A DNA stretch of 64,000 nucleotides. Origin: Pandoraea sputorum. Lineage in GTDB: Bacteria > Pseudomonadota > Gammaproteobacteria > Burkholderiales > Burkholderiaceae. Position 1 is the first letter of the stretch, and every line of letters starts with the position of its first letter. This document shows positions 1 through 7,976 of the stretch, one piece after another. The DNA lies in contig NZ_CP010431.2 of NCBI RefSeq assembly GCF_000814845.2, positions 5,022,001 through 5,086,000 on the forward strand, read 5' to 3'. The position numbers and the translations under genes were made by a program. Under the pieces are notes generated by a model that worked only from the letters and a program-made list of their open reading frames with translations, did not search any database and had not been told where the DNA came from.

Positions 1-106
1 CGCTGTGGAGATCGACCCAGACCGGCGAAACGCTGGCCAGATCGCTGGGATGGTCACAAGTCACCTGTTGCAGGCGGCCATGATGGATGACGAAGGCATT
101 GATCAA
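1..106 (-). CDS. corA: CorA family magnesium transporter, N-terminal fragment (cut by window edge)
   Basis: Only the first 35 codons lie in the window; the gene runs off the left edge on the minus strand. The reading starts L/M-INAFVIHHGRLQQVT and continues to VWVDL, which matches the start of betaproteobacterial CorA proteins as I recall them. The start is a TTG at 106-104. It is fixed by an in-frame TAG shortly upstream and by a good ribosome binding site (AGGGAG) about 8 bases before it. CorA is an inner-membrane pentameric Mg2+/Co2+ channel; its GMN-containing membrane segments would be outside this window. The gene is divergent from the mechanosensitive channel at 444. The identification is moderate because so little sequence is visible. 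Confidence 0.6.
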   Translation of the reverse strand, partial: MINAFVIHHGRLQQVTCDHPSDLASVSPVWVDLHS

Positions 107-443
107 ACGGGGTTCTCCCTGCTACGAGGCGACGCCAGTGTAGCAGCCGCGCCACAGTCACGCCAATGGCGGCGCATCGGTCGCCACAGCACGCTCGCCG
201 CCCCCTGTCGGCCAGCACCGGAATCGTTCGTAGGAATATTCCTAAAGTCGGCGATTTCACACGATTGGACGGTGTTCACTGGCAAGCTCGGCGAACCAAT
301 CCACGCACTTTGCGTCAACTTTAATATCGACGCATTTGTCGGCACGGATTCATCGGCGTCCACCTCGACGCTTTCATCGACGCTTTCATCCACGTTTCTT
401 GCTATTTCTCGCGGAGACGTCACCGGACAGGGAGAAATCAACA
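107..443. other. Divergent intergenic region between corA and mscS-like gene
   Basis: This 337-base stretch holds no supported gene; open frames here lack family resemblance. It contains a 14-bp perfect palindrome at 231-244 and two direct copies of a 12-mer at 365-388. It must carry the promoters of both flanking genes. Confidence 0.5.
231..244. promoter_or_regulatory. 14-bp perfect palindrome, candidate operator
   Basis: The sequence TAGGAATATTCCTA is its own reverse complement. It sits in the spacer between two divergent genes, about 125 bp from the TTG of corA and 200 bp from the ATG of the channel gene. It is AT-rich in a GC-rich setting, as expected of a dimeric regulator site. I cannot name the regulator. 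Confidence 0.35.
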
Positions 444-1319
444 ATGGCGGAAGTTACTACCCCGCTCACGTCTTTCGACGCCGTGACAGGTTTTTTGGCG
501 GCCAACGCCGTGCACTACGGCCTGTCGTTCCTGCAGGCCGTTCTGATTCTGCTGGTCGGCTTCTGGGTCGCGAAGCGATTATCCCGCTTCGTTCACAAAA
601 CGCTCAGCCGCTCGCCGCATTTCGACGCCACGCTCAAGCCGCTGATCGAGTCGGTGGTGTTGTGGTCCGTGCGCATCATCACGATCATCGCGGTACTGGC
701 ACAGTTTGGCGTGCAGACGGCGAGCATCATTGCAGTCCTCGGTGCTGCGGGTCTGGCCATCGGTCTGGCACTGCAAGGCACGTTGCAGAACATCGCTGCG
801 GGCACGATGCTGCTAGTGCTGCGCCCGTTTCGCAACGGCGACTACGTGACGGCCGGGTCCGCTGTGGCTGGTACCGTCGAAGAGATCGGTCTGTTCACGA
901 CGACACTCACGAATGCCGACGGCATTTACGTCTGCGTGCCGAACAACCAGATCTGGGGACAGCCCATCACAAACTACAGCCGCAACGCGACGCGTCGAAT
1001 GGAAATCACGGTGGGCATTGCACTGGACGACGACCTCGATGCCGCAATGAGCGCGTTGCGCCAACACGTGTCGGACGATCAGCGTGTACTAGATACACCC
1101 GCGCCCGAAATCATGGTCAAGCAGGTCAGCGACAGCGCCGTGATCGTGAACGTGCGCGTCTGGTCGTTGCTGGGCAACTACTGGGGTCTGTATTGGGATC
1201 TGCAACGTAACGTGAAGGAGACAGTTGAGGGCGTCGGCTGCTCACTGCCTTATCCGACACGCACTGTCATGCAGGTGCCCACGCAAACCATCCCGGACGC
1301 GGCGCAGCCGCGGCATTGA
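444..1319 (+). CDS. Small-conductance mechanosensitive channel (MscS family)
   Basis: The 291-residue protein is close to E. coli MscS in length. It has hydrophobic segments near residues 20-45, 65-85 and 90-120. The pore helix region reads GAAGLAIGLALQGTLQNIAAG, typical of TM3 of MscS, followed by the beta domain (RPFRNGDYV, TVEEIGLFTT, PNNQIWG) and the C-terminal alpha/beta domain. The channel sits in the inner membrane and opens under hypo-osmotic stress. I chose the ATG at 444 over an in-frame start at 336 because the 36 extra residues are arginine-rich and unlike MscS, and AGGGAGA lies just upstream of 444. It converges with mtgA. Confidence 0.9.
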   Translation: MAEVTTPLTSFDAVTGFLAANAVHYGLSFLQAVLILLVGFWVAKRLSRFVHKTLSRSPHFDATLKPLIESVVLWSVRIITIIAVLAQFGVQTASIIAVLGAAGLAIGLALQGTLQNIAAGTMLLVLRPFRNGDYVTAGSAVAGTVEEIGLFTTTLTNADGIYVCVPNNQIWGQPITNYSRNATRRMEITVGIALDDDLDAAMSALRQHVSDDQRVLDTPAPEIMVKQVSDSAVIVNVRVWSLLGNYWGLYWDLQRNVKETVEGVGCSLPYPTRTVMQVPTQTIPDAAQPRH

Positions 1320-1394
1320 TCCTCCTCCGGCCGATCGCGACGGGGCGGCCACCGCTGGCAACCACTCGCAACCACTTGCCATCGGTGGCAATCG

Positions 1395-2153
1395 CTACTG
1401 CGGCAACTCAGCCGCCCCCATCCGACGCGCAATCACCCCGGCGCGCAGCGCGAGATACGGGGAATTGCGATGCGTATCGAAGTAGCGCGGACGCGGCAAC
1501 ATGACCGCGAGCCGCGCAGCCTGCCATGGTGAGAGCTTCGACGCCGGGATGCCGTAGTAGTAGCGCGCCGCCGCCTCCGCACCGAACACGCCCTCGCCCC
1601 ACTCCACCGAGTTCAGATAAATCTCGAAGATGCGCTGCTTGTCCATCCAGAACTCAAGCATCCAGGTGATGGTGAATTCCTCGGCCTTGCGCAGGTAACT
1701 CTTCTCGCTCGACAGAAACAGATTCTTCGCCAGTTGCTGCGAGATGGTCGAGCCCCCCGCCACGATGCGTCCCTTCTTCTGATTCTTCTCCCACGCACCG
1801 AGCATCGCGTCGATTTCGTAACCGTCGTGATTGACGAAGTTGGCGTCCTCGCTAGCGATGATCGCGCGTTTCAAATTGCGCGAAATCTGGTCGTACGACA
1901 CCCATTGGTGTCGCAGTGTCGCCTTCGGGTCCGTCTCATGAAGCCGCGCTTCAGCAGCACGCATGAATGCCGTCGATTGCGGATTGAAGCGCACCCACCA
2001 GCCGATTTGCAGGAAGTAGTACAGCTGCGTCGCCAGCACGCCCACGATCAGCAGCGTGATGAAGTAGCCCGCCCATTGCCACGGCCCCCAGGCGCGTTTG
2101 CGACGGGTGCCGTTAGCGCGGGAAGTCCGTGACGTGTGTCGCTGGGCAGCCAT
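1395..2153 (-). CDS. mtgA: Monofunctional biosynthetic peptidoglycan transglycosylase
   Basis: MtgA polymerises lipid II into glycan strands at the periplasmic face of the inner membrane. The 252-residue product has a basic N-terminus, one membrane anchor (about residues 23-45) and the GT51 motifs: [15 protein letters not shown] with the catalytic glutamate, [28 protein letters not shown] and [20 protein letters not shown]. It lacks a transpeptidase domain, as the family should. The start at 2153 is 8 bases after the aroE stop; the longer frame from 2234 would add basic residues reading through aroE. It is the last gene of the leftward mpl-to-mtgA run. Confidence 0.95.
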   Translation of the reverse strand: MAAQRHTSRTSRANGTRRKRAWGPWQWAGYFITLLIVGVLATQLYYFLQIGWWVRFNPQSTAFMRAAEARLHETDPKATLRHQWVSYDQISRNLKRAIIASEDANFVNHDGYEIDAMLGAWEKNQKKGRIVAGGSTISQQLAKNLFLSSEKSYLRKAEEFTITWMLEFWMDKQRIFEIYLNSVEWGEGVFGAEAAARYYYGIPASKLSPWQAARLAVMLPRPRYFDTHRNSPYLALRAGVIARRMGAAELPQ

Positions 2154-2161
2154 CGGCGCGA

Positions 2162-3034
2162 TCAGCCTTTGGCGTTGAGCCGGGCACGCAGCGCTGCGCG
2201 CACAACGTCGGTCGACGGTCGCACGCCGCGCCACACGGCAAACGCTTCGGCCGCCTGCTCTACGAGCATGCCCAGCCCGTCCGACGCTTTCGCCGCGCCG
2301 GAGGCCAGCGCATGCGTCATGAAGACCGTTGGCTGCGCCCCGTACATCATGTCGTACGCAAGCGAACCGGCGGCATAGGCACCCGCAGGCAACGGCGGGA
2401 CTTCGCCCTGGAGGCTGCCGGCCGTGGCGTTGATGACGACGTCGAATCCAGCGGGAACAGCATCCCAGCCGCCGCCGCTCAACGCCACGTTGTGACGTGC
2501 CGCCGCAGCCGCAAACCGTGCGACGAGTTCGTCGGCGCGCGCCGCCGTGCGATTCGCGACGAAGAGCGACGCCGGTTTCGCCTCGATCAGCGGCAGCATC
2601 GCACCACGCGACGCGCCACCTGCGCCCAAGAGCAACACACGGCGTCCGGCGAGCGTTACGCCGAGCGGGCCTTCGATGTCGCGCACCAGACCGACACCAT
2701 CCGTGTTGTCGCCAGTGATCCCTTGCGCGTCGAATACCAGTGTGTTGACGGCCCCTGCCGCTTGCGCGCGCTCGGTAAGCCGATCCGCCAATGCATGGGC
2801 TTCCAGCTTGAATGGAACCGTGACGTTGGCCCCGCGCGCACCTTGTTCGATGAACGTGCGCACCGTGGCGGCAAACGCGTCGAGCGGTGCAAGCAAGCGG
2901 TCGTAGACGAGTCGCTGCCCCGTCTCCCGCGCAAACTCGGCGTGAATGAAAGGCGACTGGCTATGTTCGACAGGATGACCGATCACGGCGTAGCGATCGG
3001 TGGGCAAATCCCCGGCAGGCGTTTGGTTTGTCAT
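2162..3034 (-). CDS. aroE: Shikimate dehydrogenase (NADP+)
   Basis: AroE reduces 3-dehydroshikimate to shikimate in aromatic amino acid synthesis. The substrate-binding N-terminal part reads [16 protein letters not shown] and VTVPFKLEA (catalytic lysine). The NADP-binding part has the glycine loop [11 protein letters not shown] and the NRT signature, and DNTDGVG is intact. The length of 290 residues is usual. I prefer the ATG at 3034 over an upstream TTG at 3043. A 10-bp-stem hairpin precedes the gene (3048-3076). aroQ, another enzyme of the pathway, lies 8 kb away on the opposite strand. Confidence 0.96.
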   Translation of the reverse strand: MTNQTPAGDLPTDRYAVIGHPVEHSQSPFIHAEFARETGQRLVYDRLLAPLDAFAATVRTFIEQGARGANVTVPFKLEAHALADRLTERAQAAGAVNTLVFDAQGITGDNTDGVGLVRDIEGPLGVTLAGRRVLLLGAGGASRGAMLPLIEAKPASLFVANRTAARADELVARFAAAAARHNVALSGGGWDAVPAGFDVVINATAGSLQGEVPPLPAGAYAAGSLAYDMMYGAQPTVFMTHALASGAAKASDGLGMLVEQAAEAFAVWRGVRPSTDVVRAALRARLNAKG

Positions 3035-3047
3035 CGTTTTCAAAGAC

Positions 3048-3076
3048 GCGGCGCCTGGCTTTCGCTCAGGCGCCGC
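3048..3076 (-). promoter_or_regulatory. Perfect hairpin between lpxO and aroE
   Basis: GCGGCGCCTG (3048-3057) pairs perfectly with CAGGCGCCGC (3067-3076) over a 9-base loop. On the minus strand it lies in the 86-base lpxO-aroE gap just before the aroE start and is followed by GTCTTTG rather than a long U-tract. It could be a weak terminator or a processing or stability element that separates the two cistrons. Confidence 0.45.
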
Positions 3077-3120
3077 TGATATTCATGCAGCAGGTCATCG
3101 GCCGATAGGGCGGCAGGCCG

Positions 3121-4017
3121 TCACCAGAGAATCCATAGCAGGATGCCTCCGAACAACGCCCATTTCACCGCATAGTACACGCTACGGTTCCACGCCTTCA
3201 GACGTTTGCCGACGATGCGAATCGAGTAAATATACTTGAACGCCTTGTTCAAGGCGCCGGTACGGTCGCCCGCGTCGTTCGGCGACGATGCTGCGCCCAC
3301 CAGATGACGGCCAAACCAGCGGTTGACGGCCTGCGTCCAGCGGTACTTCATCGGACGCTCGACGTCGCAAAACAGAATGATGCGGTTCTGGCCGCTCTGG
3401 TTCTCGGCGTAGTGAATATACGTCTCATCGAACATCACGCCCTCGCCATCGCGCCAACTATAACGTTGGCCGTCGACATCGATGTAACAACGGTCGTCGT
3501 TCGGTGTGACCAGCCCGAGGTGATAGCGCAGCGAACCGGCGTACGGATCGCGGTGACGCACCAGTCGGCTGCCATGCGGCAGTTCTGCAAACATCGCCGC
3601 CTTGATCGTCGGAATCTTGCGCACGAGGTCCGTTGTGACGGGGCACAGCGCGTTGGCGGACGGATGCGATTCGTCATACCACTTCAGGTAGAACCGCTTC
3701 CAACCGCTTTTGAAGAACGAATTAAAGCCGACATCGTTGTACTTGTCGGACGCTTTGATTCGGCTTTCGTCGAGCAACGATATCGCTTCGGCACGAATCG
3801 CTTCCCAGTTCTGACGCAGTGGCTCCAGTTCAGGGAAATTGTCGGACTTCAGGTAAGGCGTCGTGGGTACACGCGAAAAGGTGTACATAAAGACGTTCAG
3901 CGGTGACAGGAACGTCGAATGGTCGGACAGTTGGCGGAAAAATTTATGGCGAACCTTACCGCGGAAATGCACATACACAGCACAAGCAGCAATGATCGCC
4001 AGAACAATCCATTTCAT
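3121..4017 (-). CDS. lpxO: Lipid A hydroxylase, aspartyl/asparaginyl beta-hydroxylase family (LpxO-like)
   Basis: LpxO is an Fe(II)/2-oxoglutarate dioxygenase that 2-hydroxylates a secondary acyl chain of lipid A. The 298-residue protein has an N-terminal membrane segment (MKWIVLAIIAACAVYVHF), the cytosolic dioxygenase domain with LVRHRDPYAGSLRYHLGL (HxD facial-triad part), FDETYIHYAENQSGQNRIILFCDVERP (distal His and Arg), and a second hydrophobic segment at the extreme C-terminus (WALFGGILLWILW). This two-anchor layout fits LpxO better than soluble asparaginyl hydroxylases. The start at 4017 gives the anchor at the very N-terminus. A TATAAT-like element about 35 bases upstream suggests its own promoter. 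Confidence 0.85.
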   Translation of the reverse strand: MKWIVLAIIAACAVYVHFRGKVRHKFFRQLSDHSTFLSPLNVFMYTFSRVPTTPYLKSDNFPELEPLRQNWEAIRAEAISLLDESRIKASDKYNDVGFNSFFKSGWKRFYLKWYDESHPSANALCPVTTDLVRKIPTIKAAMFAELPHGSRLVRHRDPYAGSLRYHLGLVTPNDDRCYIDVDGQRYSWRDGEGVMFDETYIHYAENQSGQNRIILFCDVERPMKYRWTQAVNRWFGRHLVGAASSPNDAGDRTGALNKAFKYIYSIRIVGKRLKAWNRSVYYAVKWALFGGILLWILW

Positions 4018-4049
4018 GGCGGACTTTTCGAGATCGGGAAAACCCAGCA

Positions 4050-4055
4050 ATTATA
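4050..4055 (-). promoter_or_regulatory. Candidate -10 element upstream of lpxO
   Basis: On the minus strand the sequence reads TATAAT, 33 bases before the lpxO ATG, inside an AT-rich stretch. No convincing -35 hexamer is visible, so this is a weak call. Confidence 0.3.
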
Positions 4056-4125
4056 GAAATTTTTGGAAAGTTTCACCGACCACGATCCCAAAGGGACGGC
4101 AGTCCACTGCGGCCACATCGGTGTG

Positions 4126-5085
4126 CTATTGCGGGTTGCCCTGCGCCGGTGCAGCGAGCGTTTGCGCCTGCACGCCCTGACGGGTAAATGTCATTCGCGT
4201 GACGATCTCGAGGATGTCATAACGCTGCTTCATCTCGGACGAGAAGTCGCCGAACGGCGCGCTGGCCTGCACGATCGCGACCGCGCGTCGATCCAGATCC
4301 CGATTGCCGGAACTGCGTGTCACTTCCACGCCGACGACATTCCAACCGTCCTTGTGGTACCCCAGCCCGCCCCGTTGATTCACATTGAGCGTGACGATCA
4401 GCTCACCGTACAGCCGGTCGTTGCCGATTTGCGGAAAGTGCTCCGTACCGTAACGCTCGATACGATGACGCAAACCATCGAAGTATCTGGCGTACGCGAC
4501 TTCGCGCGTGTTCGCCGTCACCTGACCGCGCTTGGGGCGTGTCTGATAAGCGCGCAGTTGCTTGTCGATTTCCGCCTGCAAGCGCGCGATCTGCTGGTCG
4601 ACCGTCTGGTCGTCGAGTCCATGACCACGCTGCGGCGTGTCCGCGCGATTGCGCTGAGCCTCAGGCGTGGTCGCGTACTGACTGCGTAGCTGGGAAAGCA
4701 GCTTCTCCTGCATCGCTTCCAGGTCGCTCACATTGCGCTGGACCTGTGCGACGGGAGCACCATCGCGCTCGACGGCCTGCGACGGCAGTGGTGACGTCGC
4801 ACGCTCGCCGTCATGCTCCCCGCCACCGACAAGGTTGGCCTGCGCGAGCGCCGTAGCTTTGTCCGGTGCGTTGGCCGACTTCGCATTGACGAGGACGACT
4901 TCGAGGGGCGTATCTGCGCTGTGCAACCGGAAACTGTCGGGCGCAACGAAATGAACAGCCAGCGCGAGCAAATGCACCACCGCCGAAAAAATCAGACCGG
5001 TGGCGAGCGGATGCTCGCGCATCAGCGACCAGCCGCGACGTCGCGCCGCGGCCAGATCGCCTGAGGGCACAGCCGGTTTCAGCAC
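4126..5085 (-). CDS. TonB C-terminal domain protein (energy transducer)
   Basis: The 319-residue protein has one N-terminal membrane segment (about residues 30-50, ATGLIFSAVVHLLALAVHFV), a long polar alanine/glutamine-rich periplasmic linker with coiled-coil character (LEAMQEKLLSQLRSQ; IARLQAEIDKQLRAY), and a C-terminal TonB-like fold (YFDGLRHRIERYG, GELIVTLNVNQRGGLG, SSGNRDLDRRAVAIVQASAPFGDFS). The linker lacks the proline-rich EP/KP repeats of classical TonB, and no exbBD is adjacent, so it may be a TonB paralogue or a TolA-like envelope protein. Translation starts at a GTG that overlaps the end of the upstream RNase gene, indicating translational coupling. Confidence 0.8.
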   Translation of the reverse strand: MLKPAVPSGDLAAARRRGWSLMREHPLATGLIFSAVVHLLALAVHFVAPDSFRLHSADTPLEVVLVNAKSANAPDKATALAQANLVGGGEHDGERATSPLPSQAVERDGAPVAQVQRNVSDLEAMQEKLLSQLRSQYATTPEAQRNRADTPQRGHGLDDQTVDQQIARLQAEIDKQLRAYQTRPKRGQVTANTREVAYARYFDGLRHRIERYGTEHFPQIGNDRLYGELIVTLNVNQRGGLGYHKDGWNVVGVEVTRSSGNRDLDRRAVAIVQASAPFGDFSSEMKQRYDILEIVTRMTFTRQGVQAQTLAAPAQGNPQ

Positions 5086-7265
5086 GCGGGGCTGGCCGAA
5101 GCGTCGTGCGCCCCTGCCGCCATGAGCGCAGCGGCCATCGGGGACCCAGCGTTGGACGGCGCGACCGAGTCATCGCGCCGGGCAGACGCAGTGTCGCCAT
5201 CGTCAGCAGCGCCTTCGGCAGCCCCCGTCGCACCGACATCGCCTTCAGACGATTCGGACGAATCCGAGCCTTCGCCACCGTCGGTCCCTTCGGTACCGTC
5301 AGCGCCGCCCCCCTCGCCACCGTCGCCGGCACCGCCGTCACCTTCGTCGTCATCATCCGCGAGTTCGGTCTGGCTCGCGCCGAGCACCTGCGAGATACGC
5401 ACCGAAATACTGAGCGTGACGACGTCGAACGACAGCACGTCGAGCATGATCTGCGTGCCGCGTGCATGCAATCCGAGTCCCGGCACGATGAGCGTGAGCG
5501 GGATGTCGTTCAGACGAACGGTATCGCCCTTGAGCACACTCGCCTGCACCTGCGACTTGTTCTCCTGAATCAGCCAGCGCATGCACCAGTAGCGCTCCAT
5601 GCGGCTCTGATGTTCGCCATAGGCCGCGTACGCCGCCTCGAAGCTCGACACCGTTGCATAGAGATCGGCATCTTTCGGCTTGAACGGCGCGGCCAGTTTG
5701 GCCGTCACGCCGTGGCGCACGCAGGCGATCAGTTGCCACTGGTTCACAAGGTCGACATAGCGGCGCAATGGCGACGTGCTCCACGCGTACTGCTCGACAC
5801 CCAGCCCTTCGTGCGGGGCGGGCGACGTCTGCATGCGCGTACGGTTCACGCCGTATGCACGTTGTGCGCGGTAGATGCCCGGCACGCCGCATTCGGCCAG
5901 CAGGCGTCCCCAGCGGCTGTTCGCGAGAATCGCCATTTCGGCGACGATCAGATCGAGCGGTGCGCCACGCAGACGTTGCTTGATCGTGACGTGCTCGCCG
6001 TCGACGTAAAAATTGAAGTCGGTCTTGTTCTGTACTTCCGGGCGCAGGCCGTAGCCCACGCGCGCAGCCTGACGCTTGTCGTACAGCGATTGCGCAAACG
6101 GCCACAGCAGACGCAGCTCTTCCTTGTGCGGATAATCGCCGCTGCCATCGGCCAGCGTTTCTGCCGTAATGATGGCGTCGAGTTCGTTGTGACGCAGGTT
6201 GGCGGAGATTGGCACAAGTTCTGCGCGCGTCTCGGTCGTCACGATCTCATACGTATCGGCCTTGACCACGACATACAGCGACAGCGCCGGGCGCGCCCCG
6301 CCCTCGGCGAGCGTATAGGTCTCGACCACCGAATCGGGCAGCATCGTGATCTTCTCGCCGGGCGCGTAGACCGTCGACAGACGCACACGGGCGATCTCGT
6401 CGATGGCGTCGCCGCGCGTGATGCCCAACGCCGGTGCCGCAATGTGGATACCCACGCGCAGCAGACCGTCCGGCAGCAGTTGCACCGAGAGGGCGTCGTC
6501 GATTTCCGTCGTCGTCGAATCGTCGATCGAGAACGCCTGCACATCGGCAAGCGGAAGATCGTCGGGCGGCAGCGGCGTCGGCCCCAGGTCGGGGAAGCCG
6601 GTACCGCGCGGGAAGTGTTCGTAGAGGAAGGCGGCCTCGTGATAGGCGCGCGGCGACGCAATACCGCCACACGCCAGCATGACCTCGGCGTGGGTCTTGC
6701 CCAACGCAATGGCAGCCGCATCGAGCGCCTTCCATTCGAGCGCGTTCTTGTCGGGACGGAACAGCAGTTGCAGCTCCTTGCCCTTGAGCGCGTCCGGCAG
6801 CGAGCCGGCGATCATCTGATCGGCGTACGACTGCTGCAACTCTGCTTGCTGTTGCTTGCGCGCCAGTCCGGCCAGTGCGGCCTCAAGCTGTTCCTGCGCG
6901 GCGCGCTGATACTGACCGCGGCCTTTGCGACGGAAATAGATCGGCGACGCCTGCAAGGCCAACGCCAGCCCGGCCTGCTGCGCAACGCTAGCGCCCTCAC
7001 CGAAGTACTCCGCCGCGAGGACGGGAAACGCGAATTCGTCAGCCGGCGCGCACTCCCACAGGAAACTCATATCGATATCCTGTGCCGCGGCCTGTGCCTG
7101 CGCGATCAACTCGGCGGGCGTGGGCGACTCGAAACGTAGCAGAACGTCGCGTCCCTTGATCTTGCTGCGACGCCCGCCAGGCAATTCCACCTGATACGAC
7201 TCGCCCTGCTGCGACAACACCGTGCCAGCCTTGAAGCCGCCGGATTCCTCAAAAAAAATGTTCAT
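5079..7265 (-). CDS. RNB-domain 3'-5' exoribonuclease (RNase II/R family)
   Basis: The 728-residue protein carries the RNB catalytic block: FSIDDSTTTEIDDALSVQ supplies the metal-binding aspartates, with GIHIAAPA, VYAPGEKITMLP and SPLRRYVDLVNQWQL further on. The N-terminal 60 residues form a small beta-rich domain (GTVLSQQGESYQVELPGGRRSKIKGRDVLLRFE). From about residue 635 the protein ends in a roughly 95-residue acidic Asp/Glu/Gly/Ser tail that looks disordered. It degrades single-stranded RNA processively in the cytoplasm. It is co-transcribed with the tonB-like gene downstream, a pairing I recall from Burkholderia. It is shorter and simpler than RNase R. Confidence 0.9.
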   Translation of the reverse strand: MNIFFEESGGFKAGTVLSQQGESYQVELPGGRRSKIKGRDVLLRFESPTPAELIAQAQAAAQDIDMSFLWECAPADEFAFPVLAAEYFGEGASVAQQAGLALALQASPIYFRRKGRGQYQRAAQEQLEAALAGLARKQQQAELQQSYADQMIAGSLPDALKGKELQLLFRPDKNALEWKALDAAAIALGKTHAEVMLACGGIASPRAYHEAAFLYEHFPRGTGFPDLGPTPLPPDDLPLADVQAFSIDDSTTTEIDDALSVQLLPDGLLRVGIHIAAPALGITRGDAIDEIARVRLSTVYAPGEKITMLPDSVVETYTLAEGGARPALSLYVVVKADTYEIVTTETRAELVPISANLRHNELDAIITAETLADGSGDYPHKEELRLLWPFAQSLYDKRQAARVGYGLRPEVQNKTDFNFYVDGEHVTIKQRLRGAPLDLIVAEMAILANSRWGRLLAECGVPGIYRAQRAYGVNRTRMQTSPAPHEGLGVEQYAWSTSPLRRYVDLVNQWQLIACVRHGVTAKLAAPFKPKDADLYATVSSFEAAYAAYGEHQSRMERYWCMRWLIQENKSQVQASVLKGDTVRLNDIPLTLIVPGLGLHARGTQIMLDVLSFDVVTLSISVRISQVLGASQTELADDDDEGDGGAGDGGEGGGADGTEGTDGGEGSDSSESSEGDVGATGAAEGAADDGDTASARRDDSVAPSNAGSPMAAALMAAGAHDASASPAC

Positions 7266-7343
7266 GAAACAGCCATCGATCGCAATAGGCGATATTGTAG
7301 CCCGCCAATGTACGGCGGTTTAGGACAGAACGGGGGTAACGCG

Positions 7344-7955
7344 TCATTCGCCCGCGAACGGGCTTGCTGCGTCAGGCGAAGGCGGTACGTCGATGCCCGC
7401 GAAACGCAGCACGTCGTCCATATAGTTAGCGAAATCGGAAATCCCGTGGTCGCTCCCCTCAATCAGCGTGAGCTTCGCGCCGGGAAATTTCGCGACCATG
7501 TCGCGATAATCCAGCGTCTGGTCGCCGGTCGCGGCCACCAGGTAATAGCGCTCGGGGCGGGTAATCTGCGCCACGTCGATCATGCGGAGTTCATCCAGAT
7601 GGCGCGGTTCGACAACGATGGAACCACCGCCGTGCCACATCGGCTGCTCGCCGAGCCATTTACCGAGATCGTCATACGGACGCGTCGCCGGATTAAGCAG
7701 TACGGCGCGGCACCCCAGCTTTTCTGCGAGATACGTCGCGTAGTAGCCACCCAGCGAGCTACCCACGATGGTCAGCTCGTCGGCGCTCACGCCGGTCAGC
7801 AGACGCTGCGCATCGACGACGGCGGCAAGCGGCGATGGCGGCAACTGCGGGCACGCCCAGTCTTGCCCCAGACCGAGCCGGTGCATGCGGGCAGCCATCA
7901 ACTGTGCCTTGAACGAACGCGGCGACGAACGGAAGCCGTGCAGATAGAGAATCAT
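7344..7955 (-). CDS. YqiA/YcfP-like alpha/beta hydrolase (putative esterase)
   Basis: The 203-residue protein begins directly with the beta strand and oxyanion loop MILYLHGFRSSPRS. It has the nucleophile elbow VGSSLGGYYAT (Ser67) and a late histidine in EGSDHGISDF, giving a plausible Ser-Asp-His triad. Family members are small cytosolic esterases of uncertain physiological substrate. The gene starts 21 bases downstream of the mpl stop and probably shares its transcript. Confidence 0.88.
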   Translation of the reverse strand: MILYLHGFRSSPRSFKAQLMAARMHRLGLGQDWACPQLPPSPLAAVVDAQRLLTGVSADELTIVGSSLGGYYATYLAEKLGCRAVLLNPATRPYDDLGKWLGEQPMWHGGGSIVVEPRHLDELRMIDVAQITRPERYYLVAATGDQTLDYRDMVAKFPGAKLTLIEGSDHGISDFANYMDDVLRFAGIDVPPSPDAASPFAGE

Positions 7956-7976
7956 GGGAGCCCCGATAAAGCCAAG

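Noticed and set aside
5106-7139. 677-codon plus-strand frame opposite the RNase gene
   Set aside because: Antisense shadow; the minus-strand RNB domain is clear.
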